Below are positions 16,209 to 24,062 of a stretch of 32,504 nucleotides of DNA, piece by piece. Made by a program: the position numbers and the translations under genes. The number at the start of each line of letters is the position of its first letter. Position 1 is the stretch's first letter. The notes beneath the pieces were generated by a model. The model saw only the letters and a list, made by a program, of their open reading frames with translations, searched no databases and was not told where the DNA came from. This stretch comes from Streptomyces aurantiacus JA 4570 (lineage in GTDB: Bacteria > Actinomycetota > Actinomycetes > Streptomycetales > Streptomycetaceae): positions 1 to 32,504 of the forward strand of contig NZ_AOPZ01000280.1 of the NCBI RefSeq assembly GCF_000414115.1, in the 5' to 3' direction.

Positions 16209-18077
16209 CTACTTCAGGCCGTCGTTGATGGCGCTCACCAGCTCACCGTTCGCGGTGTCGCCGCTGAACTCCCAGAAGAAGGCGCCGCCGAGGCCCTGCT
16301 CCTTCGCCCAGGTCATCTTGGCGCGGACGGTCGCCGGGGTGTCGTACGACCACCAGTTGCTGCCGCAGTGCGCGTACGCCGTGCCCGCGACGGTGCCGTT
16401 GGACGGGCAGGAGTTCTTGAGGATCTTGTAGTCCTCGATGCCCGCCTCGTACGTGCCCGGCGCGGCCCCGGTGGCCGTGCCGCCCGGTTCCTTCTGGGTG
16501 ACGCCCGTCCAGCCGCGGCCGTAGAAGCCGATGCCGAGCAGCAGCTTCTTGGCCGGTACGCCCTTGGCCTTCAGCTTGTTGATGGCCGCCGCGGAGTTGA
16601 AGCCCGCCTTGGGGATGCCGGGGTAGTCGGTGAGCGGCGAGTGCGGGGCGGTCGGGCCCTTGGCGTCCCAGGCGCCGAAGAAGTCGTACGTCATCACGTT
16701 GTACCAGTCGGCGTACTGCGCGGCGCCGCCGTAATCGGCCGCGTCGATCTTGCCGCCGGGGGAGCCGTCGGCGGTGATGGCGGCGGTGACGAGGTTGTTC
16801 GCGCCGAACTTGTTCCGGAACGCCTGCATCATCGTCTTCATCACGGCCGGGCCGCTGGTGTCACAGGTCAGGCCGCACGCGTTGGGGTACTCCCAGTCCA
16901 GGTCGATGCCGTCGAACACGTCGGCCCAGCGCGGGTCCTCGACCAGCTTGTGGCAGGAGTCCGCGAACGCCTCGGGGTTCTTCATGGCGTCGGTGAAGCC
17001 ACCGGACCAGGTCCAGCCGCCGAACGACCAGAGGACCTTGATGTGCGGGTACTTGGCCTTCAGCTTGCGCAGCTGGTTGAAGTTGCCGCGCAGCGGCTGG
17101 TCCCAGGTGTCGGCGACGCCGTCGACGGACTGGTCGGCGGTGTACGCCTTGTCGTAGTCGGCGTAGGCGTCGCCGATGGTGCACTTGCCGCCCTGGACGT
17201 TGCCGAACGCGTAGTTGATGTGCGTGATCTTCTCGGCGGAGCCGGAGGACACGATGTTCTTCACGTGGTAATTGCGCTGGTAGACACCCCAGTTGGTGAA
17301 GTACCCGAGCTTCACCTTGTCACCGGGGCCGGGACCGGGGTCGCCGCCCGTGGTGCGCACCTTCACGGAGCCGCTCGCGGGCCCGGTCTGGTCGGCGGTG
17401 TCACGGGCCTGGACGCTGTACGAGTAGTCGGTGCCCTTGGTGAGCCCGGAGTCGGCGTACGAAGTACCGGTCACCGTCGCGACCTTGGCGCCGTCGCGCA
17501 GCACGTCGTAGTTCTTGATGCCCTTGTCGTCGGTGGCCGCCTTCCAGTCCAGCTTCACCGAGGTGTCGGTGATGCCGGAGGCGGTCGGGGTGCCGGGAGC
17601 GGAGGGCGCGCTGTCGCCGGGCTGGCCGCCGCCGTCACAACTCTCGCCGTTCAGCAGGCAGTTGGACGGGGAGCCGGGGCCGGAGCCGTTGAAGCCGAAG
17701 GAGACGGTGGCTCCGGGCGCCAGCGAGCCGTTCCAGCCCAGGTTCTTCGCGGTCCACTTGTCGCCCGAGTTGGTGACGGTCGCGTCCCAGGCCGAGGTCA
17801 CCTTGGTGCCGGCGGGGAAGTCCCACACGACGGTCCAGGAGCTGAGCGCGGTGGTGCCGGTGTTCTTGATCGTCCACTTGCCCTCGAAGCCGGTGCCCCA
17901 GTCCTGGGTCTTGGCGTAGGTGGCGGTGGCCGTGGCGGCGGCGGCCTTCGCGGCCTGCGGGGCGGGGTCCGGGGCCGCCTCGGCGGAGCCGCCGAGGGCG
18001 ACGAGCGTGGCGAAGGGGAGCAGCAGAGTGGTGAGCCCGGCTGTCAGCCGATGTCTTGACCTGTGTCCGACGCGCAA
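16209..18077 (-). CDS. chiC: Secreted family 18 chitinase (CBM2-FnIII-GH18), ChiC-like
   Basis: 622 residues. Domain order: Sec signal peptide (1 to about 34, ending GGSAEA); CBM2 (about 45-145, with conserved tryptophans in TQDWGTGFEGKW, SSWTVVWDF and NLGWNG, and a cysteine pair); fibronectin type III (about 160-245); a Pro/Gly linker; and GH18 (about 255-622). The catalytic motif DGIDLDWE places the acid/base at Glu396. It cuts beta-1,4-linked GlcNAc polymers outside the cell. The architecture matches Streptomyces ChiC. The start is TTG 18077, with GAGGAG six bases upstream and a proper signal peptide directly after; the frame continues 81 codons further upstream through the promoter, which is rejected. 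It has its own promoter with chitinase-type direct repeats and probable chiR/chiS neighbours. Confidence 0.93.
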   Translation of the reverse strand: MRVGHRSRHRLTAGLTTLLLPFATLVALGGSAEAAPDPAPQAAKAAAATATATYAKTQDWGTGFEGKWTIKNTGTTALSSWTVVWDFPAGTKVTSAWDATVTNSGDKWTAKNLGWNGSLAPGATVSFGFNGSGPGSPSNCLLNGESCDGGGQPGDSAPSAPGTPTASGITDTSVKLDWKAATDDKGIKNYDVLRDGAKVATVTGTSYADSGLTKGTDYSYSVQARDTADQTGPASGSVKVRTTGGDPGPGPGDKVKLGYFTNWGVYQRNYHVKNIVSSGSAEKITHINYAFGNVQGGKCTIGDAYADYDKAYTADQSVDGVADTWDQPLRGNFNQLRKLKAKYPHIKVLWSFGGWTWSGGFTDAMKNPEAFADSCHKLVEDPRWADVFDGIDLDWEYPNACGLTCDTSGPAVMKTMMQAFRNKFGANNLVTAAITADGSPGGKIDAADYGGAAQYADWYNVMTYDFFGAWDAKGPTAPHSPLTDYPGIPKAGFNSAAAINKLKAKGVPAKKLLLGIGFYGRGWTGVTQKEPGGTATGAAPGTYEAGIEDYKILKNSCPSNGTVAGTAYAHCGSNWWSYDTPATVRAKMTWAKEQGLGGAFFWEFSGDTANGELVSAINDGLK

Positions 18078-18182
18078 GGGGTGCTCCTCGGGTGAGTTCC
18101 GGGGGTGGGGGTCAATCCCTGCGACGCCCGTGAGCACGAAGTGTGTGTCCTGTGCCTGACATGTGCCCACCGCAGTGCGGCG

Positions 18183-18224
18183 AGAATAGAAAGGTCTGGA
18201 CCAACGGTCAAGGGTCTCAACCAA
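18183..18224 (-). promoter_or_regulatory. Chitinase promoter with paired 12-bp direct repeats
   Basis: On the minus strand, TTGACC (18211-18206) and TATTCT (18188-18183) form a -35/-10 pair with exactly 17 bp between them. Two 12-bp repeats, TTGGTTGAGACC (18224-18213) and TTGGTCCAGACC (18204-18193), flank the -35 with starts 20 bp apart. This is the known arrangement of Streptomyces chitinase promoters, where such repeats mediate chitin induction and glucose repression. The second repeat also resembles the DasR site core (TGGTCTAGACCA). The predicted leader is about 100 nt. The remainder of 18078-18366 holds no gene. Confidence 0.82.
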
Positions 18225-18289
18225 TGCTGGCCCCTGGGCCCTGAGCAGTGAAGTGCCCCAGCGTGGGGCGCCGTTGATCGCCGCTTCGC

Positions 18290-18325
18290 GGCTCGTCCTC
18301 AAACCCCGGCTCGTCCTCAAACGCC
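18290..18325. repeat. 18-bp tandem repeat with the same core as the 11630 repeat
   Basis: Two 18-bp units (18290-18307 and 18308-18325), GGCTCGTCCTCAAAC followed by CCC or GCC, differ at one base. The second continues into CGGACGGGCT, as the 11657 unit continues into CGGACGGACGGGCT. It lies 42 bp past the stop of the second response regulator on the minus strand. Confidence 0.8.
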
Positions 18326-18366
18326 GGACGGGCTATTTTCTGCCGCCCCGGCGTTCCAAGGGCCCT

Positions 18367-19017
18367 TCAGACCCCCAGCTCCTGGGCCAGCACGGCCGCC
18401 TGAACCCGGCTGCGAAGCTCCAACTTGCCCAGCAGGCGGCTCACATGGGTCTTCACGGTGGCTTCCGCCATATCCAGGCGGCCCGCGATCTCCGCGTTGG
18501 AGAGACCTTCCCCCAGGCAGGACAGGACTTCGAGCTCACGGCGCGTGAGGGTGTCGAGGACCGCCGGGTCCACGGTGCTGCCCTCGCGCGGAACCCGGCG
18601 CGGCGCGGCGAACTCCGCGATCAGCCGCCGCGTGACGGCCGGCGCGATCAGCCCCTCGCCGCGCGCGACCGTGCGCACCGCCTCCAGCAGGCCCCGCGCC
18701 TCCGTGTTCTTCAGCAGGAACCCGGACGCGCCCGCGCGCAGCGCCCCGAAGACGTACTCGTCCAGGTCGAACGTGGTCAGCACGAGCACGTCCGCGAGCT
18801 GCTCGGCCACCACCTGGCGGGTCGCCGAGACGCCGTCCAGGCGCGGCATCTGTACGTCCATGAGGATCAGGTCGGGCCGCAGCTCACGGGCGAGCGCCAC
18901 CGCCTGCTCGCCGTCGGCGGCCTCCCCGACGACCTCCATGTCGGGCGCGCTGCGCAGGATCAGGACCAGACCCGCCCGCACGGCGGACTGGTCCTCGGCG
19001 ACGAGCACGCGGATCAT
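18367..19017 (-). CDS. chiR: LuxR-type response regulator, probable ChiR
   Basis: 216 residues. The receiver domain has the acidic pair Glu8-Asp9, phospho-acceptor Asp54 in LILMDVQMPRLDG, LTTFD, and the lysine in FLLKN. The LuxR HTH starts at TRRELEVLSCLGEGLSNAEI (about 153-210). The start at 19017 overlaps the kinase stop (ATGA). Position next to a chiC-type chitinase matches, from memory, the ChiS/ChiR pair known to control chitinase genes in Streptomyces. The symbol rests on that context, since receiver-HTH proteins look alike. Confidence 0.82.
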   Translation of the reverse strand: MIRVLVAEDQSAVRAGLVLILRSAPDMEVVGEAADGEQAVALARELRPDLILMDVQMPRLDGVSATRQVVAEQLADVLVLTTFDLDEYVFGALRAGASGFLLKNTEARGLLEAVRTVARGEGLIAPAVTRRLIAEFAAPRRVPREGSTVDPAVLDTLTRRELEVLSCLGEGLSNAEIAGRLDMAEATVKTHVSRLLGKLELRSRVQAAVLAQELGV

Positions 19018-20213
19018 TCGGGAACTCCCTGGTCCTTGGGGTCGACGGGCAGGCGGGCCTCGACCCGCCAGACTTTGGCGCCGGGCACGTCCGGATGCGC
19101 CTCGGGGCCGGACTCGAAGCTGCCGCCGAGGAGCCCGGCCCGCTCCTCCATGCCGACGAGCCCGGCCCCGGAACCCGGCGCCCGTGGCCCGCGCGCCTCG
19201 CCGTACGGGCTGGTCACACGCACCCGCAGGGCGCCCGGCTGCTGGTCCAGGAACACCGTGACCAGTCCGGGCGAGGCGTGCTTCAGGGCGTTGGTGAGGG
19301 ACTCCTGGACGATGCGGTACGCGGCCAGCCCGACCGGCGCCGGCAGGGCGGGGCCGTCCGGGGCGCGGGTGTCGTCGAGGCGGACGTCCAGGCCGTTGGT
19401 CCGGGCGCTCTCGACGAGCGAGCCGAGGCCGTCGAGGGTGGGCGCGGCGGCCGGTTCCAGGTCGCCGCTGGAGTCGCGCAGAATGCCGATGAGGCGGCGC
19501 ATTTCGGCCAGTCCCTCGACGCTGTTCTCGCGGATGACGGTGAGCGCGTCCTTGGTCGTGCGCGGGTCGTCCAGGGACAGCGCGGCCGTGGAGTGGATGG
19601 CGATCGCCGACAGGTGGTTGGCGACCATGTCGTGCAGTTCGCGGGCCATCCGGGCGCGCTCGGCGGTGACGGCCTGGGTGCGGTCCACCTCGGCGAGCAG
19701 CGCCGTCTGCTCGGCGCGCAGCCGGGCCAGGTCGGCGGCCTCCCGGTGGTTGCGGACGAGGACGCCCGTGGTGGCGGGCGTGAACGACACCAGGGCGGTG
19801 ACGGCGCCGACGAGGATCGCCTCCGGCTCCCGGAACCAGGCCAGGAAGCCGACGGTCACCGCGACCGTGATCAGCCCGGTGGTGACCGGAATGCGGCGGG
19901 CCGCGGCGGGCGTGCCGTACACCACGGCGGCGTACACGAGGTCCGTGAACATCACGACCGTCGCCAGATTGCCCGTCGTGAACTGGTCGGCGACCAGCGT
20001 GAAGGTGCCCGCGACCAGCGCGCACTGCGGGGCCGTGCGGCGCGTCAGCTCCAGGCCCGCCATGACGAACAGCGGCAGCAACGACCAGGCGTGCCCGAGC
20101 GGCCGGTCCTGCTGCATGTGCAGGCCGAGCGACCACAGCAGGACCCCGCTGAGCAGGCTGACCGCACAGATGCGTACGTCGACGACGTCCGGGCGGGCGA
20201 GCGGCAGGGGCAT
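19014..20213 (-). CDS. chiS: Sensor histidine kinase, probable ChiS
   Basis: 399 residues from the ATG at 20213. Four to five membrane helices lie within about residues 10-150, followed by a coiled segment, the HisKA_3 box ERARMARELHDMVANH (phospho-His194), the N box ESLTNALKHA and the G box GAGLVGMEERAGL. The start is uncertain: in-frame candidates at 20294 (GTG) and 20276 (ATG) would add 27 or 21 residues, and none has a clean SD (GGAG lies only two bases before 20213). It overlaps the regulator by 4 bp. It presumably responds to chitin or its breakdown products if the ChiS assignment holds. Confidence 0.82.
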   Translation of the reverse strand: MPLPLARPDVVDVRICAVSLLSGVLLWSLGLHMQQDRPLGHAWSLLPLFVMAGLELTRRTAPQCALVAGTFTLVADQFTTGNLATVVMFTDLVYAAVVYGTPAAARRIPVTTGLITVAVTVGFLAWFREPEAILVGAVTALVSFTPATTGVLVRNHREAADLARLRAEQTALLAEVDRTQAVTAERARMARELHDMVANHLSAIAIHSTAALSLDDPRTTKDALTVIRENSVEGLAEMRRLIGILRDSSGDLEPAAAPTLDGLGSLVESARTNGLDVRLDDTRAPDGPALPAPVGLAAYRIVQESLTNALKHASPGLVTVFLDQQPGALRVRVTSPYGEARGPRAPGSGAGLVGMEERAGLLGGSFESGPEAHPDVPGAKVWRVEARLPVDPKDQGVPE

Positions 20214-20383
20214 GGCTCCATCCAACACGGCCCCGCGGGCCCCGGCCTCCCTATGCGGGGTGAAGCCCCAGTACATCGAAGGATGCAGCCGCACTTCGTC
20301 ACTCGCGACGACGATCCGCGGCGCCCCGGGCGCGAGCCTTGAGGAGTGACCGAGACAACCAGTGAGCCCGGGAGGAACGAGCC

Positions 20384-20965
20384 GTGATCGTCACGTTGAT
20401 CATCATCTGTGAGGTGGGCTTCTGGGTGCTCCTGGCCGCGGGCCTCGCCACCCGCTATCTGCTGAAGATGCCACGCCTCGGCGCCGCGATCCTGCTCCTG
20501 GAACCAGTGCTCGAGCTGGTCCTGCTGGTCGTCACCGCCCTCGACCTCAAGAACGGCGCCGACCCGAGCTGGAAGCACGGCCTCGCCGCCGTGTACATCG
20601 GCTACACCGTCGGCCACGGCCACCGCACCATCAAGTGGCTCGACGGCCACGCCGCCCACCGCTTCCACGGCACACCGGTGCCGCGCCCGCCGCGCTACGG
20701 CTGGGCCCGCGCCCGGCACGAGGGCAAGGTGTGGCTCGGCTCGGTCGTCGCGGCGGCGGTCGCCACCGGTCTGCTGCTGCTCGCCATGTGGTACGTCGAC
20801 GACCCGAGCCGCACGTCGTCCCTGGAGTCCTGGATGCACGTCGCATGGCGCACGGCCGGCATCCACGGCCTGGTCGCGCTGAGCTACGCCGTGTTCCAGA
20901 AGAAGGCCCCGGCCGAGGGCGCGGAGGAGCGGGACGAGCGGCCGCACGACCTCACCAAGGTCTAG
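20384..20965 (+). CDS. Conserved four-helix membrane protein of unknown function
   Basis: 193 residues with four hydrophobic stretches at about 4-26, 34-54, 120-143 and 159-175. Between helices 2 and 3 lies a His-rich, positively charged segment (YTVGHGHRTIKWLDGHAAHRFHG). The tail is charged (EGAEERDERPHD). The GTG at 20384 has GGAGG eight bases upstream. I do not recognise a named family; similar proteins occur in this chromosomal position in other Streptomyces. It is divergent from chiS. Its TAG stop shares the palindrome CTAG with the stop of the convergent cobalamin adenosyltransferase gene. Confidence 0.75.
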   Translation: MIVTLIIICEVGFWVLLAAGLATRYLLKMPRLGAAILLLEPVLELVLLVVTALDLKNGADPSWKHGLAAVYIGYTVGHGHRTIKWLDGHAAHRFHGTPVPRPPRYGWARARHEGKVWLGSVVAAAVATGLLLLAMWYVDDPSRTSSLESWMHVAWRTAGIHGLVALSYAVFQKKAPAEGAEERDERPHDLTKV

Positions 20966-21534
20966 CGCTCACCTCCCGGGACCCACAGCACGTCTCCGAC
21001 CTCCTTGTTCGCCGTACGGGCGAGAATGAACAGGAGGTCGGAGAGGCGGTTGAGGTAGGTCGCGGTGAGCGGGTTCATGCTCTCCCCGTGCGCGTCGAGC
21101 GCCGCCCAGGTGGACCGCTCGGCCCGCCGCACCACGGTGCACGCCTGGTGCAACAGCGCCGCGCCCGGCGTACCACCCGGCAGGATGAAGCTGCGCAGCT
21201 TCTCCAGGTCCTCGTTGAAGCGGTCGCAGTCCGCCTCCAGCTTGTCGATGTAGAACTGCTCGACACGCAGCGGCGGGTACTTCGGGTCTTCGACGACCGG
21301 CGTGGACAGGTCCGCGCCCACGTCGAAGAGGTCGTTCTGGACCCGGGTGAGGACCTTCACGAGCTCCGCGTCGAGGCCGCCGAGCGCGATGGCCGTGCCG
21401 ATGACGGCGTTGGCCTCGTTGGCGTCCGCGTACGCGGAGATCCTGAGGTCGGTCTTGGCGGTCCGGCTCATGTCGCCGAGGGCCGTGGTGCCCTGGTCGC
21501 CGGTCCGTGTGTAGATGCGCGTCAGATTGACCAT
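20962..21534 (-). CDS. PduO-type cob(I)alamin adenosyltransferase
   Basis: 190-residue cytosolic enzyme that transfers the adenosyl group of ATP to cob(I)alamin to make coenzyme B12. The ATP-binding motif TRTGDQGTT (9-17) and the second signature VVRRAERSTW (134-143) are intact, as is the C-terminal LNRLSDLLFILAR. Length is normal. No SD precedes the ATG, but a -10-like TACGCT (21546-21541, minus strand) ends six bases before it, so the mRNA may be leaderless. Its stop codon overlaps the stop of the opposing gene in CTAG. No cobalamin riboswitch was recognised upstream. Confidence 0.92.
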   Translation of the reverse strand: MVNLTRIYTRTGDQGTTALGDMSRTAKTDLRISAYADANEANAVIGTAIALGGLDAELVKVLTRVQNDLFDVGADLSTPVVEDPKYPPLRVEQFYIDKLEADCDRFNEDLEKLRSFILPGGTPGAALLHQACTVVRRAERSTWAALDAHGESMNPLTATYLNRLSDLLFILARTANKEVGDVLWVPGGER

Positions 21535-21583
21535 GCGGCCAGCGTAGTGAGCGGCCCGGGCGCCCGCGGAGGCACTCTTGGGC

Positions 21584-21606
21584 TTCCCCGCGCCCCTTGC
21601 GGGGTT
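21584..21606 (-). terminator. Candidate terminator after the ABC exporter genes
   Basis: The hairpin CCCCGC/GCGGGG (21586-21591 and 21599-21604, 7-nt loop) lies 13 bp past the permease stop. It contains the 15-mer TTCCCCGCGCCCCTT (21584-21598), found again at 29829-29843, so it is also a dispersed repeat. The stem is short and no T-run follows. Confidence 0.45.
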
Positions 21607-21616
21607 ACCCGGACCG

Positions 21617-22366
21617 TCAGGTCCCGCCGTCTGCGTAGGCCCGGGTGCCGACGGCCACGGCGAGCACCGCGAAGCCCACGGCCACCAAGGTCCCGTACAG
21701 CATCGACGCAGTCGCGTACTCGCCGACGTACGCGTCGCGCACCGCGTCCACGAGGTAGCGGAACGGCATGAAGTGCGAGAGCACGTCGAGCCAGCCGGGG
21801 GCGAGCGCCATCGGCAGCATCAGGCCGGACAGCAGCATCGACGGCATGGCGAGCGCGTTGACCGTCGGGCCGAACGACTGCGGGGTGCTGAGCTTCAGCG
21901 CGAGCGCGTACGACAAGGAGGCGAGCGCGCAGGTCAGCAGGGCCACGAAGGCGAAGCCCAGGAGGACTCCGGCGAGCGGCGCGCGCAGGCCCATCACCAG
22001 CGCGGCGAGCACGAGAAGCACCGACTGGAAGACGAACAGCGCGGCGTCCCGTAGGAGGCGCCCCAGCAGCAGCGCGAGCCGGCTCACCGGAGTCACGCGC
22101 AGCCGCTCCACCACCCCCCAGTTCTTCTCCATGATGAGCGCGAAGCCGCTGAACGAGGCGCCGAACAGGCTGAGTTGGAGCAGCAGGCCCGGCACCAGGA
22201 TCTGCCAGGAGTCGCCGCGCGAGCCCAGCGGCATGTCGGTGAGCAGCGGCCCGAAGAAGAGCAGGTACAGCAGCGGCATCAGCGCGCCGAAGAGCATCTG
22301 GAACTTCGAGCGCAGGGTCTGGCGGGCGTAGCGCTGGAAGAGCAGCGCGGTGTCGTGGAGCAGCAT
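21617..22366 (-). CDS. ABC-2 exporter permease, DrrB-like
   Basis: 249 residues with six membrane helices and the ABC-2 layout: a short cytoplasmic N-terminus with an amphipathic Arg-rich start (RYARQTLRSK), EKNWGVVERLRVTPVSRLALLLGR between helices 2 and 3 (the conserved coupling segment), and HFMPFRYLVDAVRDAYVG before the last helix. AGGAAA lies five to six bases before the ATG. It starts 24 bp after the ATPase gene on the same strand, so the two form one exporter. The substrate is unknown; relatives export antibiotics and other hydrophobic compounds. Confidence 0.9.
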   Translation of the reverse strand: MLLHDTALLFQRYARQTLRSKFQMLFGALMPLLYLLFFGPLLTDMPLGSRGDSWQILVPGLLLQLSLFGASFSGFALIMEKNWGVVERLRVTPVSRLALLLGRLLRDAALFVFQSVLLVLAALVMGLRAPLAGVLLGFAFVALLTCALASLSYALALKLSTPQSFGPTVNALAMPSMLLSGLMLPMALAPGWLDVLSHFMPFRYLVDAVRDAYVGEYATASMLYGTLVAVGFAVLAVAVGTRAYADGGT

Positions 22367-22390
22367 GACGGTTTCCTGGGGTCCTGGTGG

Positions 22391-23173
22391 CTAGACGGCC
22401 ACGGGGGTGGCGTCGACGGGGGCCGGGGCGCGCCCGGTGATGGCGAGGAAGGCGTCCTGGAGCGAGGCCCCGGGCGATCCGGCGTACTGCTCCTTGAGCG
22501 CGGCCGGGGTGCCTTCCGCGGCGACCACGCCCTTGTCGACGACGACGATCCGGTCCGCGAGCGCGTCGGCCTCGTCCAGATAGTGGGTGGTGAGGAAGAC
22601 GGTCGTGCCGTGCTTGTCGCGCAGCTCCCGCACCAGGCGCCACAGGTCGGCGCGGCTGCCCGGGTCGAGCCCGGTCGTCGGCTCGTCCAGGAACAGCACC
22701 GCGGGGCGGTGGGTGAGGCCGAGGGCGATGTCCAGCCTGCGCCGCTGGCCGCCGGAGAGGGCGGCGGTCCTGCGGTCGAGCAGCTCGGTGAGGTCGAGGT
22801 CCGCCGCCAGCTCGGCGGCGCGGCTCGTCGCCTCTGCCTTCGTCAGGCCGTAGAGCCGCCCCTGGATGACGAGTTCGTCGCGCACCGTCTCCTGCGGGTC
22901 GACACCGCCCGACTGGGCGACGTACCCGATCTTCTTCCGTACGGCCGCGGGGTTCCCTCGCAGGTCGACGCCCGCGACGGCGGCGGCGCCGCCGGTGGGC
23001 GGGAGCAGCGTGGTGAGCATCCGCAGCGTGGTGGTCTTGCCCGCGCCGTTGGGGCCGAGGAAGCCGAGGATCTCGCCGGGGGCGACGGTCAGGTCGATGC
23101 CGCGCACGGCTTCTACGGAGCCCGCTTTCGTGACGAAGGTCTTGGCCAGTCCGGCCGTGCTGATGATTGCCAT
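22391..23173 (-). CDS. ABC exporter ATPase, DrrA-like
   Basis: 260 residues. Walker A is GPNGAGKT (40-47), the Q-loop is YVAQSGG, the signature is LSGGQ (139-143), Walker B is VLFLDEP (159-165) with TTGLDPG as D-loop, and the switch His197 is in TTHYLDEAD. The C-terminal part carries the extra segment usual in DrrA-type ATPases. I chose ATG 23173; an in-frame ATG at 23218 would add 15 residues running across the AT-rich promoter region. No clear SD is present. It is divergent from a TetR regulator 80 bp away that probably represses it. Confidence 0.9.
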   Translation of the reverse strand: MAIISTAGLAKTFVTKAGSVEAVRGIDLTVAPGEILGFLGPNGAGKTTTLRMLTTLLPPTGGAAAVAGVDLRGNPAAVRKKIGYVAQSGGVDPQETVRDELVIQGRLYGLTKAEATSRAAELAADLDLTELLDRRTAALSGGQRRRLDIALGLTHRPAVLFLDEPTTGLDPGSRADLWRLVRELRDKHGTTVFLTTHYLDEADALADRIVVVDKGVVAAEGTPAALKEQYAGSPGASLQDAFLAITGRAPAPVDATPVAV

Positions 23174-23253
23174 GGAGACCACAAAAACAGAGACTCTTAA
23201 ATTTTGCAATCTGCCCAATGTTTCATCGAGCCCAGCAAAGCTACGATGGCGGC
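23174..23253. promoter_or_regulatory. AT-rich divergent promoter region with small palindrome
   Basis: This 80-bp gap is markedly richer in A and T than the rest of the window (TTAAATTTTGCAAT at 23197-23210). A 9-bp palindrome AGAGACTCT lies at 23189-23197. A -10-like TACGAT at 23242-23247 ends six bases before the TetR ATG, fitting a leaderless transcript. It is the expected site for autoregulation by the TetR protein. The operator itself is not proven. Confidence 0.5.
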
Positions 23254-23892
23254 ATGGCTGAGGGACTGAGAGAGCGCAAGAAGCGGCAGACCAAGCAGCG
23301 GATCTCGGACATCGCGACCGGGCTCTTCCTGGAGCACGGCTTCGTGACGGTGACCGTCGCGGAGGTCGCCGAGGCCGCGGACGTGTCGGTCAACACCGTC
23401 TACAACTACTTCCCGGCCAAGGAGGACCTGTTCCTCGACCGCGGCGCCGAGATCGTCGACCGGCTCTCGCGCTGGGTGCGCGGGCGGCCGGTGGGGGAGT
23501 CGTGTGCCGCAGCCGTCCTGCGCGAGCTGCGCGCCCAGGTCGAGGGCGTCTCGCCCGCCGTCGGGCTCTTCGCCGGGTACGCGGACTTCATGCAGGTCAT
23601 CACCGAGTCGGCCGCCCTGCGCTCCCGCCTGTGGGCCATCCAGCAGGAGAGCCTCAAGGACCTGGAGACCACCCTGCGCGCCGAGGCGGGCCCCGTCCCC
23701 GGCCGGCTCCCCGAACTCGTCGCCGGACAGCTCAACTGGGTGAACGCAACGGTCTTCGCCTTCATCGGCGACGAGATGAGCAAACGCCGCCCCGCCGACG
23801 ACGTCTCCCGCGAAGCCCTCGACCTCATCGACGAGGCGGAGGACCTGCTCGGCGAGAAGGTCCTCAACTACGGGGTCCGCACGGCCACATGA
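23254..23892 (+). CDS. TetR-family transcriptional regulator
   Basis: 212 residues. The N-terminal HTH (about 12-58) reads TKQRISDIATGLFLEHGF and then VAEVAEAADVSVNTVYNYFPAKEDLF, which is classic TetR. The remaining all-helical part would bind a small ligand. I chose ATG 23254, which gives the basic RERKKRQ leader normal for the family. Divergent from the DrrAB-like exporter, it most likely represses those genes and itself until the exported compound binds. The ligand is unknown. Confidence 0.93.
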   Translation: MAEGLRERKKRQTKQRISDIATGLFLEHGFVTVTVAEVAEAADVSVNTVYNYFPAKEDLFLDRGAEIVDRLSRWVRGRPVGESCAAAVLRELRAQVEGVSPAVGLFAGYADFMQVITESAALRSRLWAIQQESLKDLETTLRAEAGPVPGRLPELVAGQLNWVNATVFAFIGDEMSKRRPADDVSREALDLIDEAEDLLGEKVLNYGVRTAT

Positions 23893-24062
23893 CGCCCTGA
23901 AGGGCCCCGCCGCGCCCCTGCCCGTGTGATGTCCGTCAAATGGGACGTGGCGTGCGTCTCTTCGCCGCCCCACGGCAGCTCACGAACGCTAATGTCCGCA
24001 TCAGAGCGAAACGTAAACAGCGTGTAAGAGCTCAGTCGTACGCGGGTAAGGGGAGTCGTAAC

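Noticed and set aside
15996..18059. 687-codon plus-strand open frame opposite the chitinase gene
   Set aside because: Antisense shadow of chiC with Gly/Ala/Val/Arg-rich low-complexity sequence; it even runs through the 17-bp terminator.
18078..18320. 81-codon extension of the chitinase
   Set aside because: It runs through the chitinase promoter; the TTG at 18077 has GAGGAG and starts a proper signal peptide.
21535..21616. Cobalamin riboswitch for the adenosyltransferase gene
   Set aside because: The upstream gap is too short and no B12-box-like or riboswitch core was recognised.
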